A stretch of DNA of 64,000 nt from Muricauda sp. SCSIO 65647. Its GTDB lineage: Bacteria; Bacteroidota; Bacteroidia; Flavobacteriales; Flavobacteriaceae. The stretch is taken from positions 2,210,501 through 2,274,500 of the forward strand of contig NZ_CP091037.1 of NCBI RefSeq assembly GCF_021534965.1, given 5' to 3'. The position numbers and the translations under genes are program-made. Below, piece by piece: positions 1 to 8,153 of the stretch (its first letter is position 1; each line of letters opens with the position of its first letter). Below the pieces are notes generated by a model. The model saw nothing but the letters and a program-made list of their open reading frames with translations. It made no database searches and was not told the DNA's origin.

Positions 1-51
1 ATCTTCGATAATGTTGCCGCCAATTTTTAGTATGGATAAGTGTTGCTTCAT
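1..51 (-). CDS. argB: N-acylglutamate kinase ArgB, 5' fragment (cut by window edge)
   Basis: Only the first 17 codons are present. They read MKQHLSILKIGGNIIED, the N-terminal beta strand and K-(I/F)-GG glycine loop of the amino-acid kinase family, as in N-acetylglutamate kinase, which phosphorylates N-acylglutamate in the second step of arginine synthesis. The ATG lies one base after the stop codon of the upstream SDR gene and the gene runs off the left edge. Its place at the end of the arg operon supports the call. Whether it prefers acetyl- or succinyl-glutamate cannot be judged from this fragment. Confidence 0.8.
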   Translation of the reverse strand, partial: MKQHLSILKIGGNIIED

Positions 52-52
52 G

Positions 53-802
53 TTATGCATTTAAAATTCCCCCATCAATGGTCATGGCCGTGCCCGTGAT
101 CCAGGAAGAGTCGTCAGAAACCAAAAACAGGGCCAAATTGGCAACATCTTCAGGGGTGCCCAATCGATTCAACAGTGTTGCATTTCCCGCATTTTCGACC
201 GCTTCTTCAGGATTGGGAAACGCTTTGGCTGAATTCCATAACAACGGGGTATCAACGGGTCCGGGACAAAGGGCGTTCACCCTGATTTTTGGGGCATATT
301 CAACTGCCATTTGCCGCATTAGGGCCAATGTGGCCCCTTTTGAAGCACAATAGGCAGGGTGATTGGGAAAGCTCTTAAAGGCCGCAATTGACGAGTTGAT
401 CAGTATGTTGCCGCCCTCCCCTTTCTGTAAATGGGGAATGGCATATTTTGAAAGATAAAAAATGGAGGTCAGATTGATGTCAAGGGTGCGTTGCCATTCA
501 TCGATGGGCAGGTTTACCACATCGCCCAACCCCAAAACACCTGCATTCAAAGAGAGTACATCCAACTTTCCAAAAGTATCGATGGCGGTTTTCACCAATG
601 CTTCGTTGTATGGGGCATCACTGACATCCCCAGCCATAAATACAGATTCTGGAAGCTCTTTTTCCAAAGCTTTGCCCCGCTCTCTATTTTGCCCTGAAAG
701 CACAAGTTTGGCACCCTCACCATGAAATGCAGTGGCTATTGCCCTGCCCATGCCACTTGTGGCTCCCGTAACGATACAAACCTTGTCTTTGAGTCTTGCC
801 AT
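53..802 (-). CDS. Short-chain dehydrogenase/reductase inside the arg operon
   Basis: A 249-residue classical SDR. The cofactor loop TGATSGMG is at residues 12-19, NAG at 86-88, and the catalytic set N110, S138, Y151 and K155 (YCASK) is complete, so it should be an active NAD(P)H oxidoreductase of unknown substrate. The C-terminus carries the usual GTAMTIDGG motif. It is packed between argF' (3 bp gap) and argB (1 bp gap), so it must be co-transcribed with arginine genes, yet no SDR step is known in that pathway. It may be an unrelated passenger or serve a side reaction; the family is too broad to name a substrate. Confidence 0.85.
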   Translation of the reverse strand: MARLKDKVCIVTGATSGMGRAIATAFHGEGAKLVLSGQNRERGKALEKELPESVFMAGDVSDAPYNEALVKTAIDTFGKLDVLSLNAGVLGLGDVVNLPIDEWQRTLDINLTSIFYLSKYAIPHLQKGEGGNILINSSIAAFKSFPNHPAYCASKGATLALMRQMAVEYAPKIRVNALCPGPVDTPLLWNSAKAFPNPEEAVENAGNATLLNRLGTPEDVANLALFLVSDDSSWITGTAMTIDGGILNA

Positions 803-805
803 CTT

Positions 806-1750
806 TTATCGACTGATCGTTTCTAAAATGCGCTTCAATACCACTTGAGCCGCAAAGGTTCGGTTGTTGGCCTGCTCGATGACCAAGCTCTGATCACTGT
901 CGAGCACGGCGTCTTCCACGACGACGTTCCTTCGTACGGGCAGGCAGTGCATGAATTGGGCGTGGCCCAGTTTTTCTTGGGTCATCGTCCAGCTTCTATC
1001 TGAACTCAACACTTTTCCATAGTCTGAATAACTGCTCCAGTTTTTCACATAGACAAAATTCGCATTTTTTAGGGCCTCTTGCTGATCATGAACAATTTTA
1101 CAGCCTTTTGTGATTTCTGGATTCAAATCGTACCCTTCTGGATTGGTGATGACAAACTCTGCATCCTGCAATTTCATCATGTTCACAAAAGAATTGGCCA
1201 CGGCATGGGGCAGTGCCTTCGGGTGGGGCATCCATGAGAGCACCACTTTTGGCCTTTCAACGCTACTGTGTTCTTTTATGGTGATGGCATCGGCCAAGGC
1301 CTGTAAGGGATGGGCCACGGAACTTTCCATATTCACCACGGGAATGGTGGCGTGTTTTATAAAACCGTTGAGTACTTTTTCGGCCTCATCTTCTTCTTTG
1401 TCTTTCAACTCTGCAAAGGCCCTGATCGCCACAATGTCACAATATTGGCTTACTACCTGGGCGGCTTCTTTGATGTGTTCGGCCTTATGCTGATCCATGA
1501 TGATACCATCCTCAAACTCTAATTGCCAACCCTCATCGCCAAAGTTCATGGCCATTACCCGCATGCCCAGGTTCATGGCCGCTTTTTGGGTACTCAAACG
1601 AGTGCGCAGGCTATTGTTGAAAAACAACAGGCAAATGGTCTTTTGTCGGCCCAATTGCTCAAATTGATACGGTTTTTTTTTCAATTCGATCGCCTCATTG
1701 ACTGTTGCTTGCAGGTCGTCAATATCATGAATGGATAGGTAGTGTTTCAT
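806..1750 (-). CDS. argF: N-acylornithine carbamoyltransferase (ArgF', probably N-succinylornithine)
   Basis: A 314-residue transcarbamylase of the Bacteroidota ArgF' type, which carbamoylates N-succinyl- or N-acetyl-ornithine rather than free ornithine. The carbamoyl-phosphate loop reads SLRTR (residues 47-51), the proline-rich loop WMPHPKALPHAVANSF follows in the middle, and HCLPVRRN lies near the end. The residue that separates succinylornithine (Pro90 in the Bacteroides fragilis enzyme) from acetylornithine enzymes (Glu92 in Xanthomonas) aligns with Ala90 here (HKAEH). A non-acidic residue there favours succinylornithine, by inference. It overlaps the stop of argD by one base (TAATG). Confidence 0.9.
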   Translation of the reverse strand: MKHYLSIHDIDDLQATVNEAIELKKKPYQFEQLGRQKTICLLFFNNSLRTRLSTQKAAMNLGMRVMAMNFGDEGWQLEFEDGIIMDQHKAEHIKEAAQVVSQYCDIVAIRAFAELKDKEEDEAEKVLNGFIKHATIPVVNMESSVAHPLQALADAITIKEHSSVERPKVVLSWMPHPKALPHAVANSFVNMMKLQDAEFVITNPEGYDLNPEITKGCKIVHDQQEALKNANFVYVKNWSSYSDYGKVLSSDRSWTMTQEKLGHAQFMHCLPVRRNVVVEDAVLDSDQSLVIEQANNRTFAAQVVLKRILETISR

Positions 1751-2874
1751 TATAATTCTTTTATCAATTTGTCAAAGAATAGATCAATATGCTCTTTTTC
1801 AATGGTCAATGCTGGTAAAAACCGCAACAATTTTTTATTGCCCGAACCGCCCGTGAAAATGTGCTGATGGTAAATCAGTTTTTTACGTAGTTCGGCCACT
1901 TCAAAATCGAATTCCAGACCCAGCATCAGTCCAAGGCCCTTTACTTTTTGCACCTGTGGAATTTCGGCGGCCTTCTCCTTGAAATATGTTCCGAGGGCGG
2001 CAGCGTTTTCGATCAGATTTTCGTTTTTCAATACGTCGAGCACGGCCAACGTGGCCACACAGGCCATATGGTTGCCCCCAAAGGTAGTGCCCAATAGCCC
2101 GTAGGAAGCCTTGAACTTTTCATGGATGAGGATACCGCCAACAGGAAATCCGTTGCCCATACCCTTGGCAATAGAGATAATGTCAGGTTTTACGTGGTGG
2201 TGTTGAAAAGCAAAAAATCTACCACTTCTGCCAAAGCCCGACTGTACCTCATCGGCAATCAAGACCACTTCATGTTCTTGGCATTTTTTTGAGATAAATT
2301 GATAAAATTCTGTCGTGGGCTCATTCAACCCGCCCACACCTTGAACGGTTTCTAAGATTACGGCGCAATGTTCGCCCTTTGCGATGCATTTTTCAAAAGT
2401 GTCAAAGTCGTTCAGCGGTAAAAAATCTACCTGCTGTTGTTGGTTCAGGGGCGAATTTATTTTTGGATTGTCAGTGGCCGCAACGGCTGCAGAGGTCCTG
2501 CCATGAAAACTGTTGTTAAAGGCAATTACCTTGGCCTTTCCGGTGTGGAAGGAAGCCATTTTTAGTGCATTTTCGTTGGCCTCGGCACCTGAATTGCACA
2601 AAAACAATCGGTAGTCGTCACAATCGGAAAGTTTCCCAAGTTTTTCTCCAAGTTCGATTTGAAGTGGATTTTTAATGGAGTTGCTGTAAAAGGCCATTTT
2701 TTGCAACTGTTCGGTCATTCGGTCAACATAATGTGGATGTGAATGCCCGATCGAAATCACGGCATGGCCCCCATAAAAGTCTAAATAGGTCTGCCCCTTG
2801 TCATCGATAACCTCGATACCTTTGGCCGATACCGGTGTTACATCATATAGCGGGTATACATCGAATAGTTTCAT
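1750..2874 (-). CDS. argD: N-acylornithine aminotransferase (class III PLP)
   Basis: A 374-residue class III aminotransferase converting N-acylglutamate semialdehyde to N-acylornithine. The phosphate-binding NSGAEANE is at 94-101, the PLP-ring aspartate D208 lies in IADEVQSGFGR, and the Schiff-base lysine is K237 (SIAKGMGNG). The length suits acetyl/succinylornithine aminotransferases, shorter than 4-aminobutyrate aminotransferases. Position between proC and argF' supports the biosynthetic role. A 116-bp gap with a small hairpin separates it from proC. Confidence 0.92.
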   Translation of the reverse strand: MKLFDVYPLYDVTPVSAKGIEVIDDKGQTYLDFYGGHAVISIGHSHPHYVDRMTEQLQKMAFYSNSIKNPLQIELGEKLGKLSDCDDYRLFLCNSGAEANENALKMASFHTGKAKVIAFNNSFHGRTSAAVAATDNPKINSPLNQQQQVDFLPLNDFDTFEKCIAKGEHCAVILETVQGVGGLNEPTTEFYQFISKKCQEHEVVLIADEVQSGFGRSGRFFAFQHHHVKPDIISIAKGMGNGFPVGGILIHEKFKASYGLLGTTFGGNHMACVATLAVLDVLKNENLIENAAALGTYFKEKAAEIPQVQKVKGLGLMLGLEFDFEVAELRKKLIYHQHIFTGGSGNKKLLRFLPALTIEKEHIDLFFDKLIKEL

Positions 2875-2940
2875 CTTTTCTATTATGTCATTATGATTTC
2901 ATTCCCCTTCGTCTTCTCCGCTGTAGGCTGAGAATCCACC

Positions 2941-2958
2941 TCCCCTCGTCTGAGGGGA
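2941..2958. repeat. Short GC hairpin between proC and argD
   Basis: CCCCTC and GAGGGG flank a four-base GTCT loop; one further pair extends the stem beyond a mismatch. It is the only sizeable untranslated gap inside the arg operon. There is no T-run after it on the minus strand, so it is more likely an mRNA processing or stability element, or a dispersed repeat, than a terminator. Confidence 0.35.
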
Positions 2959-2990
2959 AGAGCTTTCGAAGGACTTTGTTTTGCGATTAA

Positions 2991-3791
2991 TTACAATTGC
3001 CTTTCCTTAATTCTATTGATTTTTTCAAAAGAGGTGACAATACCCCGAATTAAAGAAGAGCTCAGTCCTTGATGTTCCATTTCATTAAGACCTTCAATGG
3101 TGCAGCCCTTGGGGGTGGTTACCTTGTCTATTTCCTCTTCGGGGTGGCTGCCTGATTCGATCAAGAGACTCGAAGCGCCATTGCAGGTATGCATGGCCAG
3201 TTCTTGTGCCTCTTTGGCATCAAAGCCCAATTGAATGGCCCCTTGGGTGGTGGCACGGATCAGACGCATCCAAAATGCAATGCCACTGGCACAGATGACC
3301 GTGGCCGCTTGCATTTGCTCTTCAGGAATTTCCAATGAATGCCCCATGCGGTTGAAAATGGCCTTGGCCAGATCAATTCGCTTTTTACCCAAATCATTTG
3401 CGCAGAGGCAGGTCATGCTCTTACCCACCGAAATGGCCGTATTGGGCATGCTTCGTATTATGTATTGGTCAGAACCGACAATAGATTCCATCTTTTCAAT
3501 ACCAAAACCGGTAATGGTACTTATGATGACGTGCTTTTCGGTCAACAGGTTCTTGACGTCATTCAAAATGGCCTCGAAGTGACCAGGTTGTACGGCAAAA
3601 ATCAAGATATCGGAATTTTTGACGGCTTCAACATTGTCAGAGGTCACGGTAACGTTTCCGTACTTTTCAAAATCTTTGATTTCATCGATATTTCGTTTGG
3701 TCAGGTACATGGTAGTGGCTCCATTGGTATGTAAAATGCCCTTGGCGATGGCCAGCCCCAGGTTTCCTGCTCCTATAATGGCTAATTTCAT
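2991..3791 (-). CDS. proC: Pyrroline-5-carboxylate reductase
   Basis: A 266-residue P5C reductase, the last step of proline synthesis. The N-terminal Rossmann loop GAGNLG (residues 7-12) binds NAD(P)H, and the C-terminal dimer helix segment reads TTPKGCTIEGLNEME, close to the family motif (S/T)PGGTT. It sits between argC and argD with a 10-bp gap to argC. The glutamate-semialdehyde chemistry shared by proline and arginine pathways may explain its place in this operon. Confidence 0.92.
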   Translation of the reverse strand: MKLAIIGAGNLGLAIAKGILHTNGATTMYLTKRNIDEIKDFEKYGNVTVTSDNVEAVKNSDILIFAVQPGHFEAILNDVKNLLTEKHVIISTITGFGIEKMESIVGSDQYIIRSMPNTAISVGKSMTCLCANDLGKKRIDLAKAIFNRMGHSLEIPEEQMQAATVICASGIAFWMRLIRATTQGAIQLGFDAKEAQELAMHTCNGASSLLIESGSHPEEEIDKVTTPKGCTIEGLNEMEHQGLSSSLIRGIVTSFEKINRIKERQL

Positions 3792-3801
3792 GTCTGTGTT
3801 T

Positions 3802-4776
3802 TTAAAATACTCCTGCTTTTAATTGTAATCCTTCACTTTCTTCAAACCCAAATATCAGGTTCATGTTCTGCACGGCCTGCCCAGAGGCTCCTTTCAACAG
3901 ATTGTCGGTGACCGAGGTGATCAAGAGCACATCATCATGCTTGTGCAGATGAATATGGCAATTGTTGGTGTTGACCACTTGTTTTAGGTGGATGGGTTCT
4001 TCCGTAATATGGGTGAAGACGGCATCGTCATAAAAATCGTTGTACAAGTTGACGGCCTCAGATTCGCTTCCCTCAAATTTGGTATAGGCGGTTGCCAAAA
4101 TACCGCGGGTGAAATTACCACGATGCGGAAGGAAATATAATTTTCCAACGCTACTCCCAAAAGAAGCCAAACTCTCGCCAATTTCCCCTAGATGTTGATG
4201 GGTAAAAGGTTTGTACCAGCTTGCATTGTTGTTGCGCCAACTAAAATGCCCCGTTTCAGAAGGTTTGACACCTGCGCCCGTACTGCCCGTGATCGCGTTG
4301 ATGTGTACTTCGTTTTGCAGCAATCCTTCTTTTGCCAATGGAAGCAAGGCGAGCTGAATGGTGGTGGCAAAGCATCCGGGGTTGGCAATTGCCATGGCAT
4401 TACTGATTTTCTTTTTGTTGAGCTCGGGTAGTCCATAAACAAAATTCCTCTTCCCAAATCCCGCATTTTGCTGTAACCTGAAGTCATTGCTGAGATCGAT
4501 AACCTTGGTTTTTTCCGAAAAACCGTGGTCTTTCAGAAACTGCACGGAATTACCATGTCCCAAACAAAGAAAAACCACTTCTACATCTGGGTTGATCTTT
4601 TCTGAAAACAATAGATCTGTTTGGCCCAAAAGATCTGCATGGGCCGAAGAAATTGGTTTTCCACCCCTTGTGGTACTGAACACGAAGTCGATCTCTACCT
4701 TTGCATGGTTCAGCAATAGCCTGATGAGTTCACCGCCCGTATAGCCCGACCCGCCTATGATACCTGCCTTAATCAT
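3802..4776 (-). CDS. argC: N-acyl-gamma-glutamyl-phosphate reductase
   Basis: A 324-residue ArgC that reduces N-acylglutamyl phosphate to the semialdehyde. GGSGYTGGEL (8-17) is the NADP loop, the catalytic cysteine is C135 in IANPGCFAT, and the conserved histidine is H218 in FLPHRGNFTRG. The start overlaps the end of argG by 8 bp, a sign of translational coupling. Confidence 0.95.
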   Translation of the reverse strand: MIKAGIIGGSGYTGGELIRLLLNHAKVEIDFVFSTTRGGKPISSAHADLLGQTDLLFSEKINPDVEVVFLCLGHGNSVQFLKDHGFSEKTKVIDLSNDFRLQQNAGFGKRNFVYGLPELNKKKISNAMAIANPGCFATTIQLALLPLAKEGLLQNEVHINAITGSTGAGVKPSETGHFSWRNNNASWYKPFTHQHLGEIGESLASFGSSVGKLYFLPHRGNFTRGILATAYTKFEGSESEAVNLYNDFYDDAVFTHITEEPIHLKQVVNTNNCHIHLHKHDDVLLITSVTDNLLKGASGQAVQNMNLIFGFEESEGLQLKAGVF

Positions 4777-5959
4777 GGTCTTGGTTTATGTGGTTCGCGA
4801 TCTTTGCGGGGTTTGATAGAATTTTGATGAAGCCTTTGGCATCATCGGCAGTCCACCCCTTGTTCATTTCGCCATAACTTCCGAAAGAAGCGTTCATCAG
4901 GTCATGTGGTGAAGAAATGCCATCCAATCGAAATTGAAAAGGGTACAGGCTTACAAATACCTCACCGCTGACATTTCTCTGTGTATCACTCAAAAAGGCT
5001 TCGATGTTGCGCATGACCGCATCTAAATAATTGCCTTCGTGCAACAGCATTCCATAAAAATTGCCCAATTGTTCTTTCTGGTATTGTTGCCACTTGCTCA
5101 AGGTGTGCTTTTCCAACAGATGGTGGGCCTTGATAATGATCAGTGGTGCGGCCGCTTCAAAGCCGACCCTGCCCTTGATGCCGATAATCGTATCGCCCAC
5201 ATGAATATCACGCCCTATCGCATACTTTGTGGCCATTTCATTGAGTTTTTCGATATTGTTTATCGGAATATCCATTTCACCATTGATGGCCACCAATTCT
5301 CCTTCTTTGAAGGTAAGGGCCACTTGCTGGGGTTCTTTGGATTGAAGCTGACTGGGATAGGCGGCATCTGGCAGTGGTAGGTGCGAGGTCAGCGTTTCGT
5401 CACCACCGACCGAAGTGCCCCAAAGCCCTTTGTTGATGGAGTATTTCGCTTTTTCCCATGAATAATCGATACCGTTTTGCTGTAAATAGGCTATCTCTTC
5501 TTCACGGGCCAGTTTGTTGTCTCGAATCGGGGTGATGATTTCGATATTGGGAGCCAACGTCTGAAAAATCATATCGAACCGTACTTGGTCGTTGCCCGCG
5601 CCCGTACTGCCATGGGCAATGTACGCGGCTCCTATTTTTTTTGCATGGTTCACGATTTCCATGGCTTGTACAATGCGTTCTGCACTTACCGAAAGGGGAT
5701 AGGTGTTGTTTCGCAACACATTGCCAAAGATGAGGTATTTGACCACTTTGTCATAGAAATGCTGTATAGAATCGATGGAGGTGTAGCTCACGGCCCCCAA
5801 GGCCAGCGCTTTTTCTTCGATTTCTTTTATTTCCTTCTTTGAAAATCCTCCCGTATTGACACTGACGGCATGCACTTCATACCCTTTTTCTTGCGAGAGG
5901 TACTTGGCGCAGTATGACGTGTCGAGACCACCGCTATAGGCCAGAACCAATTTTTTCAT
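4769..5959 (-). CDS. argG: Argininosuccinate synthase
   Basis: A 396-residue enzyme that joins citrulline and aspartate with ATP. The PP-loop SGGLDTS is at residues 9-15 and the length is normal for the family. The stretch GSTGAGNDQVRF is the expected substrate loop. It overlaps the upstream GNAT gene by 4 bp and argC by 8 bp. argH is not seen in the window. Confidence 0.94.
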   Translation of the reverse strand: MKKLVLAYSGGLDTSYCAKYLSQEKGYEVHAVSVNTGGFSKKEIKEIEEKALALGAVSYTSIDSIQHFYDKVVKYLIFGNVLRNNTYPLSVSAERIVQAMEIVNHAKKIGAAYIAHGSTGAGNDQVRFDMIFQTLAPNIEIITPIRDNKLAREEEIAYLQQNGIDYSWEKAKYSINKGLWGTSVGGDETLTSHLPLPDAAYPSQLQSKEPQQVALTFKEGELVAINGEMDIPINNIEKLNEMATKYAIGRDIHVGDTIIGIKGRVGFEAAAPLIIIKAHHLLEKHTLSKWQQYQKEQLGNFYGMLLHEGNYLDAVMRNIEAFLSDTQRNVSGEVFVSLYPFQFRLDGISSPHDLMNASFGSYGEMNKGWTADDAKGFIKILSNPAKIANHINQDHD

Positions 5960-6576
5960 TTTTCTTTCTTTTTTAGGAATAGACTTTCCTTTATTCTTTT
6001 GAGCCGTTGAAAGGTCTTCTTGTTTATTTTTTCAGCTTTTGGATGCTTGTTTTTCTCGGCTGGGTCGTACAGCATGCCCGTGCAAAGGCACATCTTGCGC
6101 TCGGTTCGGGTCAAAATGTCGAAATTTTTGCAGGTCTGGCATCCTTTCCAGAAGTCGGGGTCATCGGTCAGTTCTGAAAAAGTGACCGGTTTATAACCCA
6201 GCTCATAGTTCATTTTCATGACCGCCAACCCAGTGGTGATGCCAAAGATCTTGGCGTTTGGAAATTTTTCCCGAGACAGCTCAAAAATTCGTTTCTTTAT
6301 TTTTTTCGCCAGTCCCTGCCCGCGATAGTCAGGATGTACGATCAATCCTGAATTGGCCACAAAATCTTTATTGCCCCAAACCTCGATATAGCAGAAACCG
6401 GCAAACGTATCCCCATCCAAAGCGATCACGGCATTGCCGTTCTGCAATCGTTTGATGATGTATTCAGGGGTTCGTTGGGCAATACCCGTACCTCGAACCT
6501 TGGCCGATTCTGAAATGGTATCGCAAATGATCTGGGCGTATTTAAAATGTGATTCGTTGGCAACAACAATTTCCAT
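5956..6576 (-). CDS. GNAT acyltransferase heading the arg operon (candidate N-acylglutamate synthase)
   Basis: A 206-residue GNAT protein. The acetyl-CoA loop is HPDYRGQGLAKKI (about 81-93), after the beta strand VANSGLIV. It is the first gene of the arginine operon and overlaps argG by 4 bp; the operon as seen has no ArgA or ArgJ, so this is the natural candidate for glutamate N-acetyl/succinyl-transferase. After the GNAT core comes a cysteine cluster, C146, C149, C163 and C165 (CxxC-x13-CxC), then a very lysine-rich tail (about 175-206). The cysteines could bind zinc. Family assignment is firm; the substrate is inferred from context. Confidence 0.75.
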   Translation of the reverse strand: MEIVVANESHFKYAQIICDTISESAKVRGTGIAQRTPEYIIKRLQNGNAVIALDGDTFAGFCYIEVWGNKDFVANSGLIVHPDYRGQGLAKKIKKRIFELSREKFPNAKIFGITTGLAVMKMNYELGYKPVTFSELTDDPDFWKGCQTCKNFDILTRTERKMCLCTGMLYDPAEKNKHPKAEKINKKTFQRLKRIKESLFLKKKEK

Positions 6577-6629
6577 TGCTGAAGTTTTTATTAAAAATTG
6601 AAATATATAAAATGTCTTTGTGGAAGTAC

Positions 6630-6658
6630 GGGAATGGACTCACCTATTCCCAAAAATA
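6630..6658 (-). promoter_or_regulatory. Candidate arg operon promoter (-7 TATTTTTG) with overlapping inverted repeat
   Basis: On the minus strand TATTTTTG (6658-6651) matches the Bacteroidota -7 consensus TAnnTTTG exactly. Directly after it comes GGGAAT-N10-ATTCCC (6651-6630), an inverted repeat with half-sites about 16 bp apart, which would sit over the transcription start. No convincing -33 TTG is visible at 19 bp. The repeat is a possible operator for an arginine regulator or a leader hairpin; its half-sites resemble the GAAT/ATTC halves of ARG boxes, but the spacing is wider. Confidence 0.4.
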
Positions 6659-6784
6659 GAAATGCACCCTTACGGGCGGCGACGGGGAAAGAACGGACGC
6701 ACGGCTGAACCAGTGCTTTTAAAAATGTATATGTATTGCTGTTCGTTCATTGAAGGGTAAAAGTACAAATTCTAAAAAACTGAC

Positions 6785-8152
6785 CTATTCAGACATTGAT
6801 TTTTGTTGAAATAGGCCTTTAATGTTTTCAATTTTGAAAATTTCGTAAAATAAAAAGCCAAATACCACAAAATATTCAATGAAAATGAGCCATAGATTTT
6901 CTTTGAAATCTAGATTTGAGTAGGCAAAATAACTCAGAACGACCGTTGCCGACCAAACAATGGCAAAACGATAATCGGTGAAAATGACCAGAAATAAGAG
7001 GAAAATCGTGTACCAAGGGTGTACCGTAGTTGAGAGAAAATAATACAGGGTAAGGGCCATCAACATCGACTTCAAGACATTTTCAAGCTTGTGGTTGTTG
7101 TTGAAGATGACCAAGAGCAATATTGCCAATATGGTGAACAATGGCACGAGGCTTCCGTAATCTTTTATCAGCTCCCATGGTTTGGCTTCATAGTGGTTGA
7201 CGGCTATGTACTTGACCATGTTGTAGATTCCGGCATTGAACTCAAAGTTCGAGAACCACAGCTTTACTGTTTCACCATAGTTTTCAATAAAGAACGGGGA
7301 GTAAAAGGGCAAGAGAAAAACCACACAGGCAATGCCCGTGAGGGCATAGAAAAGCACACTTCTCTTGAGTCCCAAAAAGGGAAGCAAAAAAGGAAGAAAG
7401 AGCAGTGGTATGAGTTTTAGCATAATGGCCATGGCGTAAATGGGCGCAGCGGTCCACCATTTTTTAACGGACAACAGGTACATGGCCCAGACAAAGAAAA
7501 AAATCATGACCCCCTCGAAATGTAGATTGCCGGTTAGTTCAACAATGACCAGGGGGTTCAAAAAATACCAAAAGGCCAAGTGGGTCGATTTGTTGAGGTT
7601 TCTCAAGAGTTTTCTGGCGAAATAGAGAATACCAATGTCGGCAAGAACAATGGTCAATCTCATGGCGATGACCGACCCCAATATACTACCGCCCCCAAAA
7701 AGGGCAGCAAGTGCGAAGAAGAGTTGGTTCAGGGGCGGATAGTTGCTAAAATGTCGTGCACTCAGGCCCCCCATACCTTTGTGAAGCAATTCTGAGTTCT
7801 GAGTAATGAATTCTGAACTTTGCATCAATTCATCAGGAGTGTACAAGTACGGATTGATACCGCCGTTGATCAGCTCACCATCCCATACAAAGCGGTAAAA
7901 ATCTGTTGAAAGGTTGGGTTCGGCCATCAAAAAGACCAGACGGAAAAGAATACCGGTCACCACCATGAACTTGAGGTTCCATTTCTCGAACTGGATCAAT
8001 TTGAAGTATAGAAAAAAGAGAGCTGCAAAGAGGCATATGAGCTTGGTGAAGTCTTCCCTGACCAAATCATACGCCAATACCCCATAGAACAGCACGCTTC
8101 CCAATGCGATGAGTATGGGAATCTTATGCAGTTTCCAGTAAGCGTACATCAA
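6785..8152 (-). CDS. Polytopic GT-C type glycosyltransferase (mannosyltransferase-like)
   Basis: A 455-residue membrane protein with roughly ten or more hydrophobic segments. After two helices, a loop carries the acidic motif TDFYRFVWDGEL (D84, D91), typical of GT-C enzymes such as GT39/GT87/PIG-M-like mannosyltransferases that use polyprenyl-phosphate sugars. Further hydrophobic helices fill the rest. It is the last gene of the five-gene operon and follows a GT2 gene by 1 bp. The neighbouring DPM-like GT2 could supply its polyprenyl-sugar donor. The acceptor is unknown. Confidence 0.7.
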   Translation of the reverse strand: MMYAYWKLHKIPILIALGSVLFYGVLAYDLVREDFTKLICLFAALFFLYFKLIQFEKWNLKFMVVTGILFRLVFLMAEPNLSTDFYRFVWDGELINGGINPYLYTPDELMQSSEFITQNSELLHKGMGGLSARHFSNYPPLNQLFFALAALFGGGSILGSVIAMRLTIVLADIGILYFARKLLRNLNKSTHLAFWYFLNPLVIVELTGNLHFEGVMIFFFVWAMYLLSVKKWWTAAPIYAMAIMLKLIPLLFLPFLLPFLGLKRSVLFYALTGIACVVFLLPFYSPFFIENYGETVKLWFSNFEFNAGIYNMVKYIAVNHYEAKPWELIKDYGSLVPLFTILAILLLVIFNNNHKLENVLKSMLMALTLYYFLSTTVHPWYTIFLLFLVIFTDYRFAIVWSATVVLSYFAYSNLDFKENLWLIFIEYFVVFGFLFYEIFKIENIKGLFQQKSMSE

Positions 8153-8153
8153 T

